DNA from: Chitinibacter bivalviorum
Lineage (GTDB): Bacteria > Pseudomonadota > Gammaproteobacteria > Burkholderiales > Chitinibacteraceae
Assembly (NCBI RefSeq): GCF_013403565.1
Contig: NZ_CP058627.1
Location: 1,240,001 to 1,304,000, forward strand
Direction: 5' to 3'
Length of the DNA stretch: 64,000 nucleotides
A program made the position numbers and the translations under genes. Below, in pieces: positions 1-9,176 of the stretch. Under the pieces are notes generated by a model. It did not search any database. It saw nothing but the letters and a program-made list of their open reading frames with translations, and was not told the origin of the DNA. The number at the start of each line of letters is the position of its first letter. Position 1 is the first letter of the stretch.

Positions 1-1
1 G

Positions 2-202
2 CGAGTGAAAGCCTTGGGGCTCAATGGCACAGGCAAAGTACGCATCAACAAGGCCGGTTGCCTAGAGCGCTGTGAAGAAGGCCCTGTGATCGTCATTTAC
101 CCTGAAGAAACCTGGTACACCTACATCGATAAAGACGACATCGACGAAATCATCAACGAGCACCTCGTACATGGCCGTGTCGTCGAGCGATTAAAGATCT
201 AA
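2..202 (+). CDS. (2Fe-2S) ferredoxin domain protein, C-terminal part (5' end outside window)
   Basis: The reading frame is open from the first bases of the window and ends at TAA 200-202, so only about the last 66 residues are visible. The visible part matches the C-terminal half of thioredoxin-like 2Fe-2S ferredoxins: an INKAGCLERCEEGP segment carrying the two C-terminal cluster cysteines, then a YPEETWYTYI strand and an acidic helix. The first pair of cluster ligands would lie upstream of the window. The GTG at position 5 is internal, not the start. It is probably a small cytoplasmic electron carrier of about 100 residues. It lies 37 bases upstream of the hydrolase gene on the same strand and may be co-transcribed with it. 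The family call is good; the physiological partner is unknown. Confidence 0.8.
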   Translation, partial: RVKALGLNGTGKVRINKAGCLERCEEGPVIVIYPEETWYTYIDKDDIDEIINEHLVHGRVVERLKI

Positions 203-239
203 TACCCAGCTACGTATAACAATAAAGACCAATCAAGAA

Positions 240-887
240 ATGACCCAGAGCAACATACCCCGCAAAGCAGCTACTTTCGAGCTCATTGAAATCGCAGGCC
301 CAGCGGGCAAGCTGGAATGTTTACGCCTAGACTCGGCATGGTCGAGTACCGTTGGCATTGCCCTGATCGCCCACCCCAACCCAACCGAAGGTGGCACATT
401 CAATAATAAGATTGTGCATACCTTGGCCAAAACGCTATCGCGCTTAGGCTATGTGGCTTTTTGCCCCAATCTGCGTGGCGTCGGTAAGTCGGAAGGTGTA
501 CACAGCCGCGGTGAATTTGAGCCCGACGATATGGCTGCAGTATTGGCCTATGCCCGCAGTCAGTTCCCAGAGGTGACACGCCTAACCTTGGCGGGCTTTT
601 CCTTTGGTACCTTGGTGCAAAGCCGATTGCGTGAGCGCTTGGGCGAACATGAAGTCGAGGGCATGATTTTGATTGGCCCCGCTGTTAGTCGCTATGAATT
701 TCCGAATGTCCCCAAAGGCACGCTGATTATTCATGGCGAAGAAGATGAAGTGATCAGCCTGCAAGCCGTACTGGATTGGGCACGCCCACAACAACACCCC
801 GTCGTTGTCGTGCCTGGCGTCGGGCATTTCTTCCACGGCCGACTCACGCAACTGGGTGAAATGGTCGACAAAGCCTGGCGTTTTTAA
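240..887 (+). CDS. alpha/beta-hydrolase family protein (COG2945-like)
   Basis: This 215-residue protein has the layout of the small COG2945 alpha/beta hydrolases. There is an HPNPTEGGT strand-loop near residues 45-53 and a NLRGVGKSEG segment near 78-86. The nucleophile elbow GFSFG places Ser at about residue 121. Candidate acid and histidine residues are Asp169 (HGEEDE) and His196 (GVGHFFHG), so the triad looks complete. No signal peptide is visible, so it is expected in the cytoplasm. The natural substrate is not known for this family. It ends 3 bases before the next gene, which suggests one operon with the ferredoxin and the membrane protein. Confidence 0.85.
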   Translation: MTQSNIPRKAATFELIEIAGPAGKLECLRLDSAWSSTVGIALIAHPNPTEGGTFNNKIVHTLAKTLSRLGYVAFCPNLRGVGKSEGVHSRGEFEPDDMAAVLAYARSQFPEVTRLTLAGFSFGTLVQSRLRERLGEHEVEGMILIGPAVSRYEFPNVPKGTLIIHGEEDEVISLQAVLDWARPQQHPVVVVPGVGHFFHGRLTQLGEMVDKAWRF

Positions 888-890
888 GCG

Positions 891-1547
891 ATGCCCGCAC
901 TCTATGCTCAGTCTTGGCTGATTTTGGGTGCGGGGCTGATGGTACTCGGCCTATGGCAGGCTTTGCGCACCGAGCGGTGGCGGGCTATTTCCAATAGTCA
1001 TCTCAATAGCTGGTTAGCATGCTGTGTATTCATCATGCTGATCTGGCAGCTTAACGCACAAATCCAAGCGGGCATTTCATTTCACATCTTAGGCAGTACC
1101 GCGCTCACTTTAATTGCAGGTCGCAATCGGGCACTGATCGGTATTGCCGCAATATTGCTCATTGAAGCGCTATTTTCCCGTCTTGAATGGCAAAATATCG
1201 GCCTATATTGGCTTTTGCTCGCGGCCATTCCTTGTTATATCAGCAGCTATTTACTCCAACTTAGCCAACAGCGGCTGCCGCTTAATTTCTTCACCTATGT
1301 GTTTGTCAATTGCTTTGCAGCCGCAGCCATTTCAATGTGGGCTTATGGCCTCTTTCACTGCGTAGTTTTAGCCAGCTCAGGCAGTTATAGCTGGGGATTT
1401 TTACAAGACGAAATCCTGCCGTATTATTTTTTAATGGGTTGGCCTGAAGCATTTAGCACGGGACTCAATCTCACCTTACTCGTCGTCTGGCAGCCTCAAT
1501 GGGTTGCCAGTTTTGACGACGCAAAATACCTGCAAAAAAAAGAATAA
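891..1547 (+). CDS. Predicted integral membrane protein, CbiM/ECF-permease-like (COG3235 type)
   Basis: The protein has 218 residues and about six hydrophobic segments, so it sits in the inner membrane. The FHILGSTALTLIAGRN stretch near residues 63-79 and the PEAFSTG motif near 184-190 resemble predicted energy-coupling-factor permeases related to CbiM. No ATPase or T-component gene lies nearby, so a transport role is only inferred from family resemblance. The start lies 3 bases after the hydrolase stop, which implies translational coupling. It could also be described simply as a conserved membrane protein of unknown function. Confidence 0.65.
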   Translation: MPALYAQSWLILGAGLMVLGLWQALRTERWRAISNSHLNSWLACCVFIMLIWQLNAQIQAGISFHILGSTALTLIAGRNRALIGIAAILLIEALFSRLEWQNIGLYWLLLAAIPCYISSYLLQLSQQRLPLNFFTYVFVNCFAAAAISMWAYGLFHCVVLASSGSYSWGFLQDEILPYYFLMGWPEAFSTGLNLTLLVVWQPQWVASFDDAKYLQKKE

Positions 1548-1584
1548 CTGCTAAATTTAAAGCCTATTCAGTCAAAATTTAGCC

Positions 1585-3129
1585 ATGCGCCGCATACGAA
1601 CTCACCTTAATATTATTTTTGTCTTGATTCTGACAACGGCGTTGACCGTGTCTGGTGCTATTTCGTATTACCACACCGAAAAACGTCTTGAGTCTGAACT
1701 CTCAGACTACCTCAATCGCATGAAATTGCGCATGGAAACGGTCGTTCCTGGCGTGCTGTGGAATTTTGATGATATTCAACTTGCCCGCATCCTCGATGCC
1801 GAAATGAGCTACCCCGGCATTACCGCGATCGAAGTGTATAACGGCGATTTATTTCTCGATGGTCGTTCGCGCAATGCCGAAGGGGAAGTTGTTAAACTGA
1901 AGCAAGCGTTGAGCAGCGAAAAAGGCGTGGAATTCGCACTCAAATACAATGGAGCAGAAAGCCAGAAAGTACTTGGGCACGTGAAATACATTGCCAGCCG
2001 TAAACTAATTGAAAAACAACTAAGCGAACAAGTGATCGAAAAAATCATTGAGATTATTATTCTCGATCTCTTGATCGTTTTGGCACTCTCCCGTTCCTTG
2101 CAACAAATCGTCATCAAGCCATTATCTTTACTCCGCGATCGACTTAGTTACATCGCAGAACGCGACATTGCCTACAATGACATCGATTTACCACGCAATC
2201 CCTATCAAGAAATCGATGAGGTATCAGTAGGCTACAATCGCATCGCCCATCGCCTACAAGATGATGTGTCCAATTTATCGCGTACTGAAATTGCAATGCG
2301 CCAAGCGAAAGAAGAAGCCGAAACCGCCCTACTTCAACTCAAGGAAACACAGCAAAATCTGGTGCAATCAGAAAAAATGGCTTCATTAGGAAGCCTGGTA
2401 GCGGGCGTAGCGCATGAAATAAACACGCCAGTTGGCGTAATTTTGACGAGTGCATCAGTCTTGCGTGACGAATCCGCGAAATTTAGACAAATGATTGAGG
2501 GCGGTCAGGTCAAAAAATCGGAAGTGATCAATTACAGTGAAACGGCCGAACAATCATCTGCGCTCATCATGAGCAATGCCAGCCGAGCCGCCGACCTGAT
2601 TCAAAGCTTTAAACGGGTTGCGGTTGATCAGACCTCGGAAGTGAAACGCGACTTTGAGCTTAATGCCTATCTGAATGAAATTTTAATGAGTTTGCGTCCG
2701 CTGATAAAACACGCGGCGGTGAGCATTGAAATCAACTGCCATGAAGAAATTCGCATGGATAGTTTCCCAGGGGCGCTGTCACAAATTTTGACCAATTTAC
2801 TCAACAACGCACTGCTGCACGCCTTTGCGCCGAGCAATGGTGCTGCGATAGGCGGACAAGATAATCAAATCATCGTATCGGCCCATAAAGACGGCGATTG
2901 GGTTGAGCTTGAATTTAGTGATAATGGCGCAGGAATCTCCGAATCTTTCATCAATAAAATTTTTGATCCCTTCTTTACCACCAAACGCGCCAATGGCGGC
3001 AGCGGGCTGGGGCTGAATATTGTATTTAATCTGGTAACACAAACTTTAGGCGGCAGTATCCAAGTCCATTCCAAAGAAGGCGAAGGCACACGATTTGTTA
3101 TGCGCTTTCCAAGTCATATCAACAACTAG
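1585..3129 (+). CDS. Sensor histidine kinase (orphan, membrane-bound)
   Basis: The 514-residue protein has an N-terminal membrane segment (about 9-28), an extracytoplasmic region, and a second membrane segment (about 153-170). A HAMP-like and coiled-coil linker follows, then the catalytic core. The H-box MASLGSLVAGVAHEINTP places the phospho-acceptor His near residue 277. The ATPase domain shows an N-box (ILTNLLNNALLHAF), a G1 box (DNGAGI), an F-box (DPFFTTK) and a G2 box (GSGLGL). The H-box form is that of HisKA kinases that keep the G-V-A-H-E-I-N core. No response-regulator gene is adjacent, so it is an orphan kinase and its signal is unknown. All motifs needed for activity are present. Confidence 0.9.
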   Translation: MRRIRTHLNIIFVLILTTALTVSGAISYYHTEKRLESELSDYLNRMKLRMETVVPGVLWNFDDIQLARILDAEMSYPGITAIEVYNGDLFLDGRSRNAEGEVVKLKQALSSEKGVEFALKYNGAESQKVLGHVKYIASRKLIEKQLSEQVIEKIIEIIILDLLIVLALSRSLQQIVIKPLSLLRDRLSYIAERDIAYNDIDLPRNPYQEIDEVSVGYNRIAHRLQDDVSNLSRTEIAMRQAKEEAETALLQLKETQQNLVQSEKMASLGSLVAGVAHEINTPVGVILTSASVLRDESAKFRQMIEGGQVKKSEVINYSETAEQSSALIMSNASRAADLIQSFKRVAVDQTSEVKRDFELNAYLNEILMSLRPLIKHAAVSIEINCHEEIRMDSFPGALSQILTNLLNNALLHAFAPSNGAAIGGQDNQIIVSAHKDGDWVELEFSDNGAGISESFINKIFDPFFTTKRANGGSGLGLNIVFNLVTQTLGGSIQVHSKEGEGTRFVMRFPSHINN

Positions 3130-3215
3130 CTGCCGCCCACACTAATTTATTCCTAGTTTCATGGCCGCAAAGCAATTTCTTGGGTATCCTTGCGGCTTTT
3201 ACTTTGAGCGCTAAT

Positions 3216-4271
3216 ATGTCTGAGATCAACACCGTCGTCCCAAAGGCTTTGCTAGTTTATTGCCGCCCCGGTTTTGAGCCTGATTGCGCCGAAGAAATTG
3301 CCGACAATGCAAGCTGTGATGGCAGCTTTGAACGTGGCGATGGCTGGATCGTCTTTACCCCTTCAGAAAAAGATCCACGCGCATTAAATAGCCTCGTCAA
3401 TAAGCAGCTGATGTTCCCCCGTCAGGTACTATTAGTGCACGATCGCATCACACTGGGCGGCAAAGATCGACTGACCCCGATCGTGAATTCACTCAAACAA
3501 ATTGACTCGGCTTTTAGTGATATCTGGCTAGAATATCCAGACACCAATGATGGTAAGTCGCTCTCAAGCTTTTGCCGTAAATTTGGTGATTATGTCGCCA
3601 AAGCAGCAGCCGAAAACAATTGGCTACAGCCACAACGTGTTCGCAATCGTTTGCACTTATTCTTCCCACAACAAAATGAAGTATTTATCGCCTCACGCCC
3701 AGCAAAAGACACCGACTGGATCAATGGCATTCCGCGCTTACGCATGCCTGTTGATGCGCCAAGTCGTTCGACCTTAAAGCTGCTCGAAGGGATTTTGGTT
3801 CTGGTCGATAAACCCGAAAGTAAATTTAGGGAAGGAATGAGTGCCGTCGATCTGGGCGCAGCACCTGGTGGCTGGACCTATCAATTAGTCAGCCGAGGCT
3901 TGAAAGTGTTTGCGGTTGATAACGGGCCCATGAAGGGCAGTATGGATGGCCATCACCAAGTCAAACACATCCGAGATGATGGCTTTAAATTCAAGCCTAA
4001 AAATCCAGTGGAATGGCTGGTCTGCGATATGGTTGAGCAACCGATTCGGGTTGCTGAATTAATGGCCAAGTGGTTTGCTGCAGGCAATGCGCGCCGAGCG
4101 ATTTTCAATTTGAAATTACCGATGAAAAAACGCTACTTGGAAGTTTGCAAATGCTTTGCATTGATTGAAGCAAAGCTGGAAAAAGCTGGAATGTCATGCA
4201 AAATCACAGCCAAGCATTTATACCATGACCGAGAAGAAATCACGGTTTACTTGACCGTTGTGAAAGATTAA
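3216..4271 (+). CDS. rlmM: 23S rRNA (cytidine(2498)-2'-O)-methyltransferase RlmM
   Basis: RlmM methylates the 2'-OH of C2498 in 23S rRNA using S-adenosylmethionine. The N-terminal THUMP-like half begins LLVYCRPGFEPDCAEEI. The central segment GIPRLRMPVDAPSRSTLKL is highly typical, and the SAM-binding motif is DLGAAPGGWTYQL. Near the end are NLKLPMKKRY and LYHDREEITVY, which also match the enzyme. I chose ATG 3216 (351 residues). An upstream in-frame TTG at 3180 would add 12 residues that do not resemble the family; E. coli RlmM has 366 residues and begins close to the CRPGFE segment. It stands alone between the kinase and mscL. Confidence 0.93.
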   Translation: MSEINTVVPKALLVYCRPGFEPDCAEEIADNASCDGSFERGDGWIVFTPSEKDPRALNSLVNKQLMFPRQVLLVHDRITLGGKDRLTPIVNSLKQIDSAFSDIWLEYPDTNDGKSLSSFCRKFGDYVAKAAAENNWLQPQRVRNRLHLFFPQQNEVFIASRPAKDTDWINGIPRLRMPVDAPSRSTLKLLEGILVLVDKPESKFREGMSAVDLGAAPGGWTYQLVSRGLKVFAVDNGPMKGSMDGHHQVKHIRDDGFKFKPKNPVEWLVCDMVEQPIRVAELMAKWFAAGNARRAIFNLKLPMKKRYLEVCKCFALIEAKLEKAGMSCKITAKHLYHDREEITVYLTVVKD

Positions 4272-4316
4272 CTAACAATTCACTTACTTTTATCTCAATG
4301 ACATATCGGGGTTTTC

Positions 4317-4742
4317 ATGTTTAAAGAGTTTCGCGAATTTGCCATGCGTGGCAATGTGATTGATTTGGCGGTCGGTGTCGTTATTGGCGCGGCCTTTGGC
4401 AAGATTGTTGATTCATTAGTCAAAGACATCATCATGCCCCCCTTGGGCTTTATTATTGGTAAAGTAGATTTCACCAATATGTTTATTACCCTCGTTCAAG
4501 GCAGCAAAGTAGCGGGCCCCTACGAAACACTGAAAGCGGCTCAAGATGCTGGTGCGGTCACTTTGAACTTCGGCCTATTTTTTAATAGCCTGATCAGTTT
4601 TACAATTGTTGCTTTCGCCATTTTCATGGTTGTTAAAGCCATGAACAAATTGAAACGCGAAGCTGAGCCAGCCCCAGTCGTAGCAGAAACTCCAGAAGAA
4701 ATTGCATTGTTGCGCGAAATTCGCGATTCACTCAAAAAGTAA
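4317..4742 (+). CDS. mscL: Large-conductance mechanosensitive channel MscL
   Basis: This 141-residue inner-membrane channel protein opens under membrane tension to release solutes during hypo-osmotic shock. The N-terminal [20 protein letters not shown] segment and TM1 (about 15-45) are nearly textbook. TM2 lies around residues 85-105, and the C-terminal helix ends in the typical [16 protein letters not shown]. Length and motif order match the family. A strong bidirectional terminator follows and separates it from the convergent phaA gene. Confidence 0.97.
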   Translation: MFKEFREFAMRGNVIDLAVGVVIGAAFGKIVDSLVKDIIMPPLGFIIGKVDFTNMFITLVQGSKVAGPYETLKAAQDAGAVTLNFGLFFNSLISFTIVAFAIFMVVKAMNKLKREAEPAPVVAETPEEIALLREIRDSLKK

Positions 4743-4753
4743 TTGAGCGCAGA

Positions 4754-4796
4754 CCAATAAAAAATCCGCAGAAATATCTGCGGATTTTTTATTGGG
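4754..4796. terminator. Bidirectional Rho-independent terminator between mscL and phaA
   Basis: The inverted repeat has arms TCCGCAGA and TCTGCGGA around an AATA loop. It is flanked by A6 on the left and T6 on the right, and the pairing extends outward to CCAAT/ATTGG. It can stop transcripts from both mscL (plus strand) and phaA (minus strand). Confidence 0.92.
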
Positions 4797-4808
4797 TATA
4801 TGTCTAGA

Positions 4809-5987
4809 CTAGCGCTCTACACACAAAGCTACGCCCATACCCCCACCAATACACAAAGTCGCCAGACCTTTTTTCGCATCACGGCGAAGCATTTCATGGA
4901 TCAGCGTTACCAAAACTCGACAACCTGAAGCACCAATTGGATGGCCTAAAGCAATCGCGCCACCATTGACGTTGACCTTATTCATATCCCATTTCAACTC
5001 ACGCGCCACACCCAATGCTTGCGCCGCAAAAGCTTCATTTGCTTCGATCAGATCAAGATCTTCAATACTCCAACCCGCTTTAGCCAACGCTTTTTGGGTA
5101 GCAGACACAGGTCCCATACCCATAATCGTTGGGTCCAAACCCGTACTTGCTGAAGCGCGAATCGTCGCCAATACAGGCAAGCCAAGTTCATTGGCTTTTT
5201 CACGGCTCATCAACATTACCGCTGCAGCACCATCATTGATACCTGATGCATTACCTGCAGTTACAGTCCCTTCTTTGTCAAACGCTGCGCGTAATTTAGC
5301 CAAGGAATCAGCCGTGGTGTTGGGCTTAATAAATTCGTCTTGATTAAATACAACGGGATCGCCTTTCTTTTGTGGAATGACGACAGGGATAATTTCATCT
5401 GCAAAACGCCCTGCTGCTTGCGCTGCGGCTGCTTTTTGTTGCGAAGCCAAGGCTATAGCGTCTTGTTCTTCACGCGTAATGCCATATTTCTTCGCAATGT
5501 TTTCAGCCGTAACACCCATGTGGTAATTGTTATAAACATCAGTTAAACCGTCGTAAACCATGCTATCGATGAGGCTGGCATTACCCATACGGAAACCATC
5601 ACGGCTACCATTCAAAATATGCGGGCTAGCTGACATATTTTCCTGGCCACCCGCGATGACAACCTCTGAATCACCAGCCAAGATAGCTTGAGCGCCCAAA
5701 GCAACTGCTTTTAAGCCTGAACCACAGACTTGGTTAATCGTCATGCCTGGTACTGTATCTGGTAAGCCCGCGCGACGCACAGACTGACGAGCAGGATTTT
5801 GCCCCAAGCCAGCCGTCAAAACATTACCCAAAATAACTTCTGATACTTGCTCAGGTTTTACCCCTGTTTTTTCAAGCAAAGCACGAATCACTGTCGCGCC
5901 AAGTTCTGGTGCTGCAACTTTAGCTAAGCCACCAGAAAAATTACCCAATGCAGTACGTCCAGCAGCAACAATAACCACTTCAGTCAT
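4809..5987 (-). CDS. phaA: Acetyl-CoA C-acetyltransferase (beta-ketothiolase)
   Basis: This thiolase condenses two acetyl-CoA to acetoacetyl-CoA, the first step toward polyhydroxybutyrate; the reaction is reversible. The 392-residue length fits PhaA/AtoB. The nucleophilic Cys lies in [11 protein letters not shown] (about residues 85-95), the conserved His in [15 protein letters not shown], and the second catalytic Cys in [10 protein letters not shown] near the end. The start is ATG 5987 with AAGGGAA upstream. Its position just downstream of phaC supports a role in PHA synthesis, although a terminator-like hairpin lies between them. No reductase gene phaB is in the window. A role in fatty-acid or ketone metabolism is also possible. 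Confidence 0.9.
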   Translation of the reverse strand: MTEVVIVAAGRTALGNFSGGLAKVAAPELGATVIRALLEKTGVKPEQVSEVILGNVLTAGLGQNPARQSVRRAGLPDTVPGMTINQVCGSGLKAVALGAQAILAGDSEVVIAGGQENMSASPHILNGSRDGFRMGNASLIDSMVYDGLTDVYNNYHMGVTAENIAKKYGITREEQDAIALASQQKAAAAQAAGRFADEIIPVVIPQKKGDPVVFNQDEFIKPNTTADSLAKLRAAFDKEGTVTAGNASGINDGAAAVMLMSREKANELGLPVLATIRASASTGLDPTIMGMGPVSATQKALAKAGWSIEDLDLIEANEAFAAQALGVARELKWDMNKVNVNGGAIALGHPIGASGCRVLVTLIHEMLRRDAKKGLATLCIGGGMGVALCVER

Positions 5988-6042
5988 AAATATTCCCTTT
6001 TATACAAAAGCAAACAACAAGTAGTTGTAAGCATTTGACTCT

Positions 6043-6068
6043 AAAAAAAGCAAGGCGACTGCCTTGCT
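6043..6068 (-). terminator. Intrinsic terminator between phaC and phaA (minus strand)
   Basis: Read on the minus strand, arms GCAAGGC and GCCTTGC enclose an AGTC loop and are followed by a T7 run. It begins about 19 bases after the phaC stop. It should reduce read-through from phaC into phaA, so phaA probably also has its own promoter in 5990-6040. Confidence 0.8.
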
Positions 6069-6086
6069 CAATTCAACTACAAAAAA

Positions 6087-7805
6087 TCAAACCACTTTGG
6101 CTTTAACATAACGACCTGGGGCCGCTTCAATTGATTTGTACTTGGTATTGCCGCCCTTTTTCGGCGCAGCGACTTGCGAGCCTGAGTGTGGCACCAGCCA
6201 AGCAGACCAGTCTTGCCACCAGCTGCCTGGGCGTGATTCGGCTGAGTTAAACCAATCCTCGGCGTTCAGTGCAACGTTGTCATTGACCCAATAGTTACGT
6301 TTATTGGTGCTCACCGGATTGATGGCACCCGCAATATGCCCAGAAGCCCCCAACACAAAACGCAACGGTCCTTTAAATATCTTAGTCGTTGCAAATGCAG
6401 AGTGCCAAGGCACAATGTGGTCTTCTCTCGCCGCAAAGATATATGTCGGCACATTGATGGTCGTTAAATCGATGGGCGTGCCGCATAAGCTAAAGGAATT
6501 GGGCTTGATGAGGTTGTTTTCCAAATACATATTGCGCAGGAAGAAGGTGTGCATCGGTAATGCCAAATTAGCCGAGTCACTATTCCAATACAGCAAATCA
6601 AATGGGGCTGGATTTTTGCCTTTCAGATAGTTATTGACGACATAATTCCAAATTAAATCGTTAGAACGGAGCGCAGAGAAAGTGCGTGCTAATTCTTTGC
6701 CACCAATGACTCCCTCTACTTTTAACTCACGCTGACGAATTAAATTCCAATCAATAAAATGCTTAATCTCGCCTGGATCGGTGTGATCGAGCATCACCGT
6801 CATCAAAGTCACCGACTCAAACCAATCTAGTCCACGGGCTTTCATGACTGGAATTGCGGTAGAAACTAGCTCACCACCTATGCAGAACGAGAGCACATTA
6901 ATTTTTTCGGCTTTACTTATTTCACGCACAACTTCAGCGGCTTTAATTACGCCGGACTCAATATAATCATCCCAGCGCAAATGCCCCTGGTGCGGCTCAA
7001 TGGATTTCCATGAGACCAAGTAAGTGGTGAAACCTTGACTTACGATATAACCCATCATGGAGTTCGCTGGCTGCAAATCCATAATGTAGTATTTGTTGAC
7101 ACACGGCGGCACGACTAGCAGTGGGCGGCTATACACCTGTGGGGTACTTGGCGTGTATTGAATCAGCTGGAAAAGCTCATTTTCAAAAATCACTTCACCT
7201 GGCGTTACAGCAAGATTCTTACCCACCTCAAACTGACTTTCATCAGTCATGGTAATTGAGCCTTTTTGCATATCCGCCAGCAATTGCTTCATCCCTTCTT
7301 GCAAACTTTCCCCTTTGGTTTCTAGGGCGAGCTTCATTACTTCGGGATTAGTAAAAGCAAAATTGGTTGGGCTCATGGCATCGATATACTGACGCGTAAA
7401 AAAAGACATTTTCTCGCGCGTTACATCGTCGTATTGAGGGGAATTAATCTGATCAAGCAGCCATTTAGAGGTCAGCAAATAATTCTGTCGAATGTAATCA
7501 AAAATCGGGGTGTCCCACTCTGGGGCATTAAATCGGCGATCTGATTTTTCGGGCTCAACCACTTTAACACCTGATTTAGCACCAATCAGTCCGAGCCATA
7601 AATCCATTTGTTGCTGATAGAACTCAGCGTGGGCGCTGAGTAAATTTGGCTGAGACTGTTGCATTTTATGCAACATTTCATGCAAGACGGTTACATGCTG
7701 ATTGGGCGTACCAACCGGAAAAGCTTTACCCCAATGTTCAGCCCATTGACGATTTGCTTGAGTTAAATGATCGAAAAAAACCTGCATCGAGGGGTGATTC
7801 AGCAC
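6087..7805 (-). CDS. phaC: Class I poly(R)-hydroxyalkanoic acid synthase PhaC
   Basis: PhaC polymerises hydroxyacyl-CoA into storage polyester on the granule surface. The 572-residue length fits class I synthases. The catalytic residues are visible: Cys308 in LSFCIGGE, Asp462 in AREDHIVPW and His490 in GASGHIAG. The PPCVNKYYIMDL segment near 233-244 is typical. The nucleophile box has Ser306 where most synthases have Gly (G-x-C-x-G-G), a visible departure. The start is GTG 7805, chosen because GGAG lies 8 bases upstream; the next Met is codon 7. It is followed by its own terminator and then phaA. Confidence 0.95.
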   Translation of the reverse strand: MLNHPSMQVFFDHLTQANRQWAEHWGKAFPVGTPNQHVTVLHEMLHKMQQSQPNLLSAHAEFYQQQMDLWLGLIGAKSGVKVVEPEKSDRRFNAPEWDTPIFDYIRQNYLLTSKWLLDQINSPQYDDVTREKMSFFTRQYIDAMSPTNFAFTNPEVMKLALETKGESLQEGMKQLLADMQKGSITMTDESQFEVGKNLAVTPGEVIFENELFQLIQYTPSTPQVYSRPLLVVPPCVNKYYIMDLQPANSMMGYIVSQGFTTYLVSWKSIEPHQGHLRWDDYIESGVIKAAEVVREISKAEKINVLSFCIGGELVSTAIPVMKARGLDWFESVTLMTVMLDHTDPGEIKHFIDWNLIRQRELKVEGVIGGKELARTFSALRSNDLIWNYVVNNYLKGKNPAPFDLLYWNSDSANLALPMHTFFLRNMYLENNLIKPNSFSLCGTPIDLTTINVPTYIFAAREDHIVPWHSAFATTKIFKGPLRFVLGASGHIAGAINPVSTNKRNYWVNDNVALNAEDWFNSAESRPGSWWQDWSAWLVPHSGSQVAAPKKGGNTKYKSIEAAPGRYVKAKVV

Positions 7806-8029
7806 AGTTCAGCTCCGTATAACTAGGGTTATCCCTAACATTGTGACAAGACAATTGCTGCAACGCAACACAAACACATCCTAACACCAACAGAAAGCGA
7901 ATTAGATTCTAATGTTATTTATTAGCTAAAAACCACTACTTCTTGATTAAACATGACATTTTCACCCCTCTTCAGTAAAATCAGTATTAACTAAGATAGT
8001 ATCAATCCGTATTCTCAAAGGGGTCTCTC

Positions 8030-9091
8030 ATGAACAAGCTGTATCGCTCGCTATGTGTGCTATTTACTAGCACCGTTTTGGCGGCCACCCCGGCTCTTGC
8101 AACTAGCAAAACAACAAATAAAACAACAGCTAATCAGCAACAGAACAGCACTCAAAAAAGCAAGAAAACGTCCGCCAAAAAACCAACTGTTCAGACCAGT
8201 AAAACAAGCAAAAGTAATTCATCAAAAACAGTCGCTCGCAAAAAAAGCATTGAACAACAAGCCATTGCTGGCGCCCGCAGCGGTGTTCGTGTTGATCGTG
8301 TTAATGCCAATCCAATTAATCTAAGCAGTCCAGGTGTGCAATCTAGTGGGGTTTTGGTACTGAACGAGCAAAACGGCGAAGTGATGTACGAAAGAAACGC
8401 CGACAATATCGTGCCAATTGCTTCAATCACCAAACTCATGACCGCCATGGTCGTGCTTGATGCCAAATTGCCACTTAATGAACTGATCAGCATTACCCAA
8501 GCTGACGTTGATAGCCTGAAAAACACCAGCTCACGCCTCACCGTAGGCACAACGCTCACCCGCGGTGAAATGTTGCTGCTCGCACTGATGTCATCAGAAA
8601 ACCGCGCAGCATCGGCCCTGAGCCACGCCTACCCTGGCGGTCGCGAAGCGTTTACTCGCAAAATGAATGAAAAAGCGCAACAGCTGGGCATGCAAAACAG
8701 CCGCTTCTTCGATCCAACGGGACTGACACCTAGCAATGTGTCGACACCACGTGAATTATCTTTGATGGTTAAAGCTGCACAGCGTTACCCTGAGATTCAC
8801 CAATTTTCGACCTCTAGTGAATATCAGTTCGTTTCGAATGTTACTGGCCACCTGATGTCTTTCCGCAACACCAATCCGCTAGTCAAAGATGCAGATTGGC
8901 AAATTGGCGTCTCAAAAACCGGCTTTATCAATGAAGCTGGCCGCTGCATTGTGATGCAGGCAACGATCAACAATATGCCTGTGGTCATGGTGCTGATGGA
9001 TTCAAATGGCAAATACACGCGAATTGGTGATGCCCAGCGAGTTCGCCGCTGGATTGAAGAAACACGTCAAAGCGGCCTCAAAGCAGGTTAA
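8030..9091 (+). CDS. pbpG: D-alanyl-D-alanine endopeptidase (PBP7/8 family, PbpG)
   Basis: This 353-residue periplasmic penicillin-binding protein of the S11 family cleaves peptidoglycan cross-links. A signal peptide covers residues 1-24 (cleavage near ALA-TS). A Lys/Ser/Thr-rich linker at about 25-75 is probably a flexible tether. The catalytic motifs are all present: SITK (Ser132 and Lys135), SEN (189-191) and KTG in VSKTGFINEAG near residue 296. The start has a strong AAAGGGG ribosome site. The long low-complexity linker distinguishes it from the shorter E. coli protein. A terminator follows at 9121. Confidence 0.92.
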   Translation: MNKLYRSLCVLFTSTVLAATPALATSKTTNKTTANQQQNSTQKSKKTSAKKPTVQTSKTSKSNSSKTVARKKSIEQQAIAGARSGVRVDRVNANPINLSSPGVQSSGVLVLNEQNGEVMYERNADNIVPIASITKLMTAMVVLDAKLPLNELISITQADVDSLKNTSSRLTVGTTLTRGEMLLLALMSSENRAASALSHAYPGGREAFTRKMNEKAQQLGMQNSRFFDPTGLTPSNVSTPRELSLMVKAAQRYPEIHQFSTSSEYQFVSNVTGHLMSFRNTNPLVKDADWQIGVSKTGFINEAGRCIVMQATINNMPVVMVLMDSNGKYTRIGDAQRVRRWIEETRQSGLKAG

Positions 9092-9120
9092 GCCTCGCTT
9101 GATAAGGCTGGCTACAAATT

Positions 9121-9152
9121 AAAAGACCACTGAAATCAGTGGTCTTTTTTTT
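9121..9152. terminator. Bidirectional terminator after pbpG
   Basis: Arms AAAAGACCACTGA and TCAGTGGTCTTTT enclose a two-base AA spacer, and more T residues follow. The flanking A and T runs allow it to work for pbpG (plus) and for the minus-strand DUF2892 operon. Confidence 0.9.
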
Positions 9153-9176
9153 ACGGCACCTACCTCTAGACGCCAA

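Noticed and set aside
3180..3215. Longer N-terminus for RlmM from a TTG
   Set aside because: The extra residues do not match the family and ATG 3216 gives the expected N-terminus.
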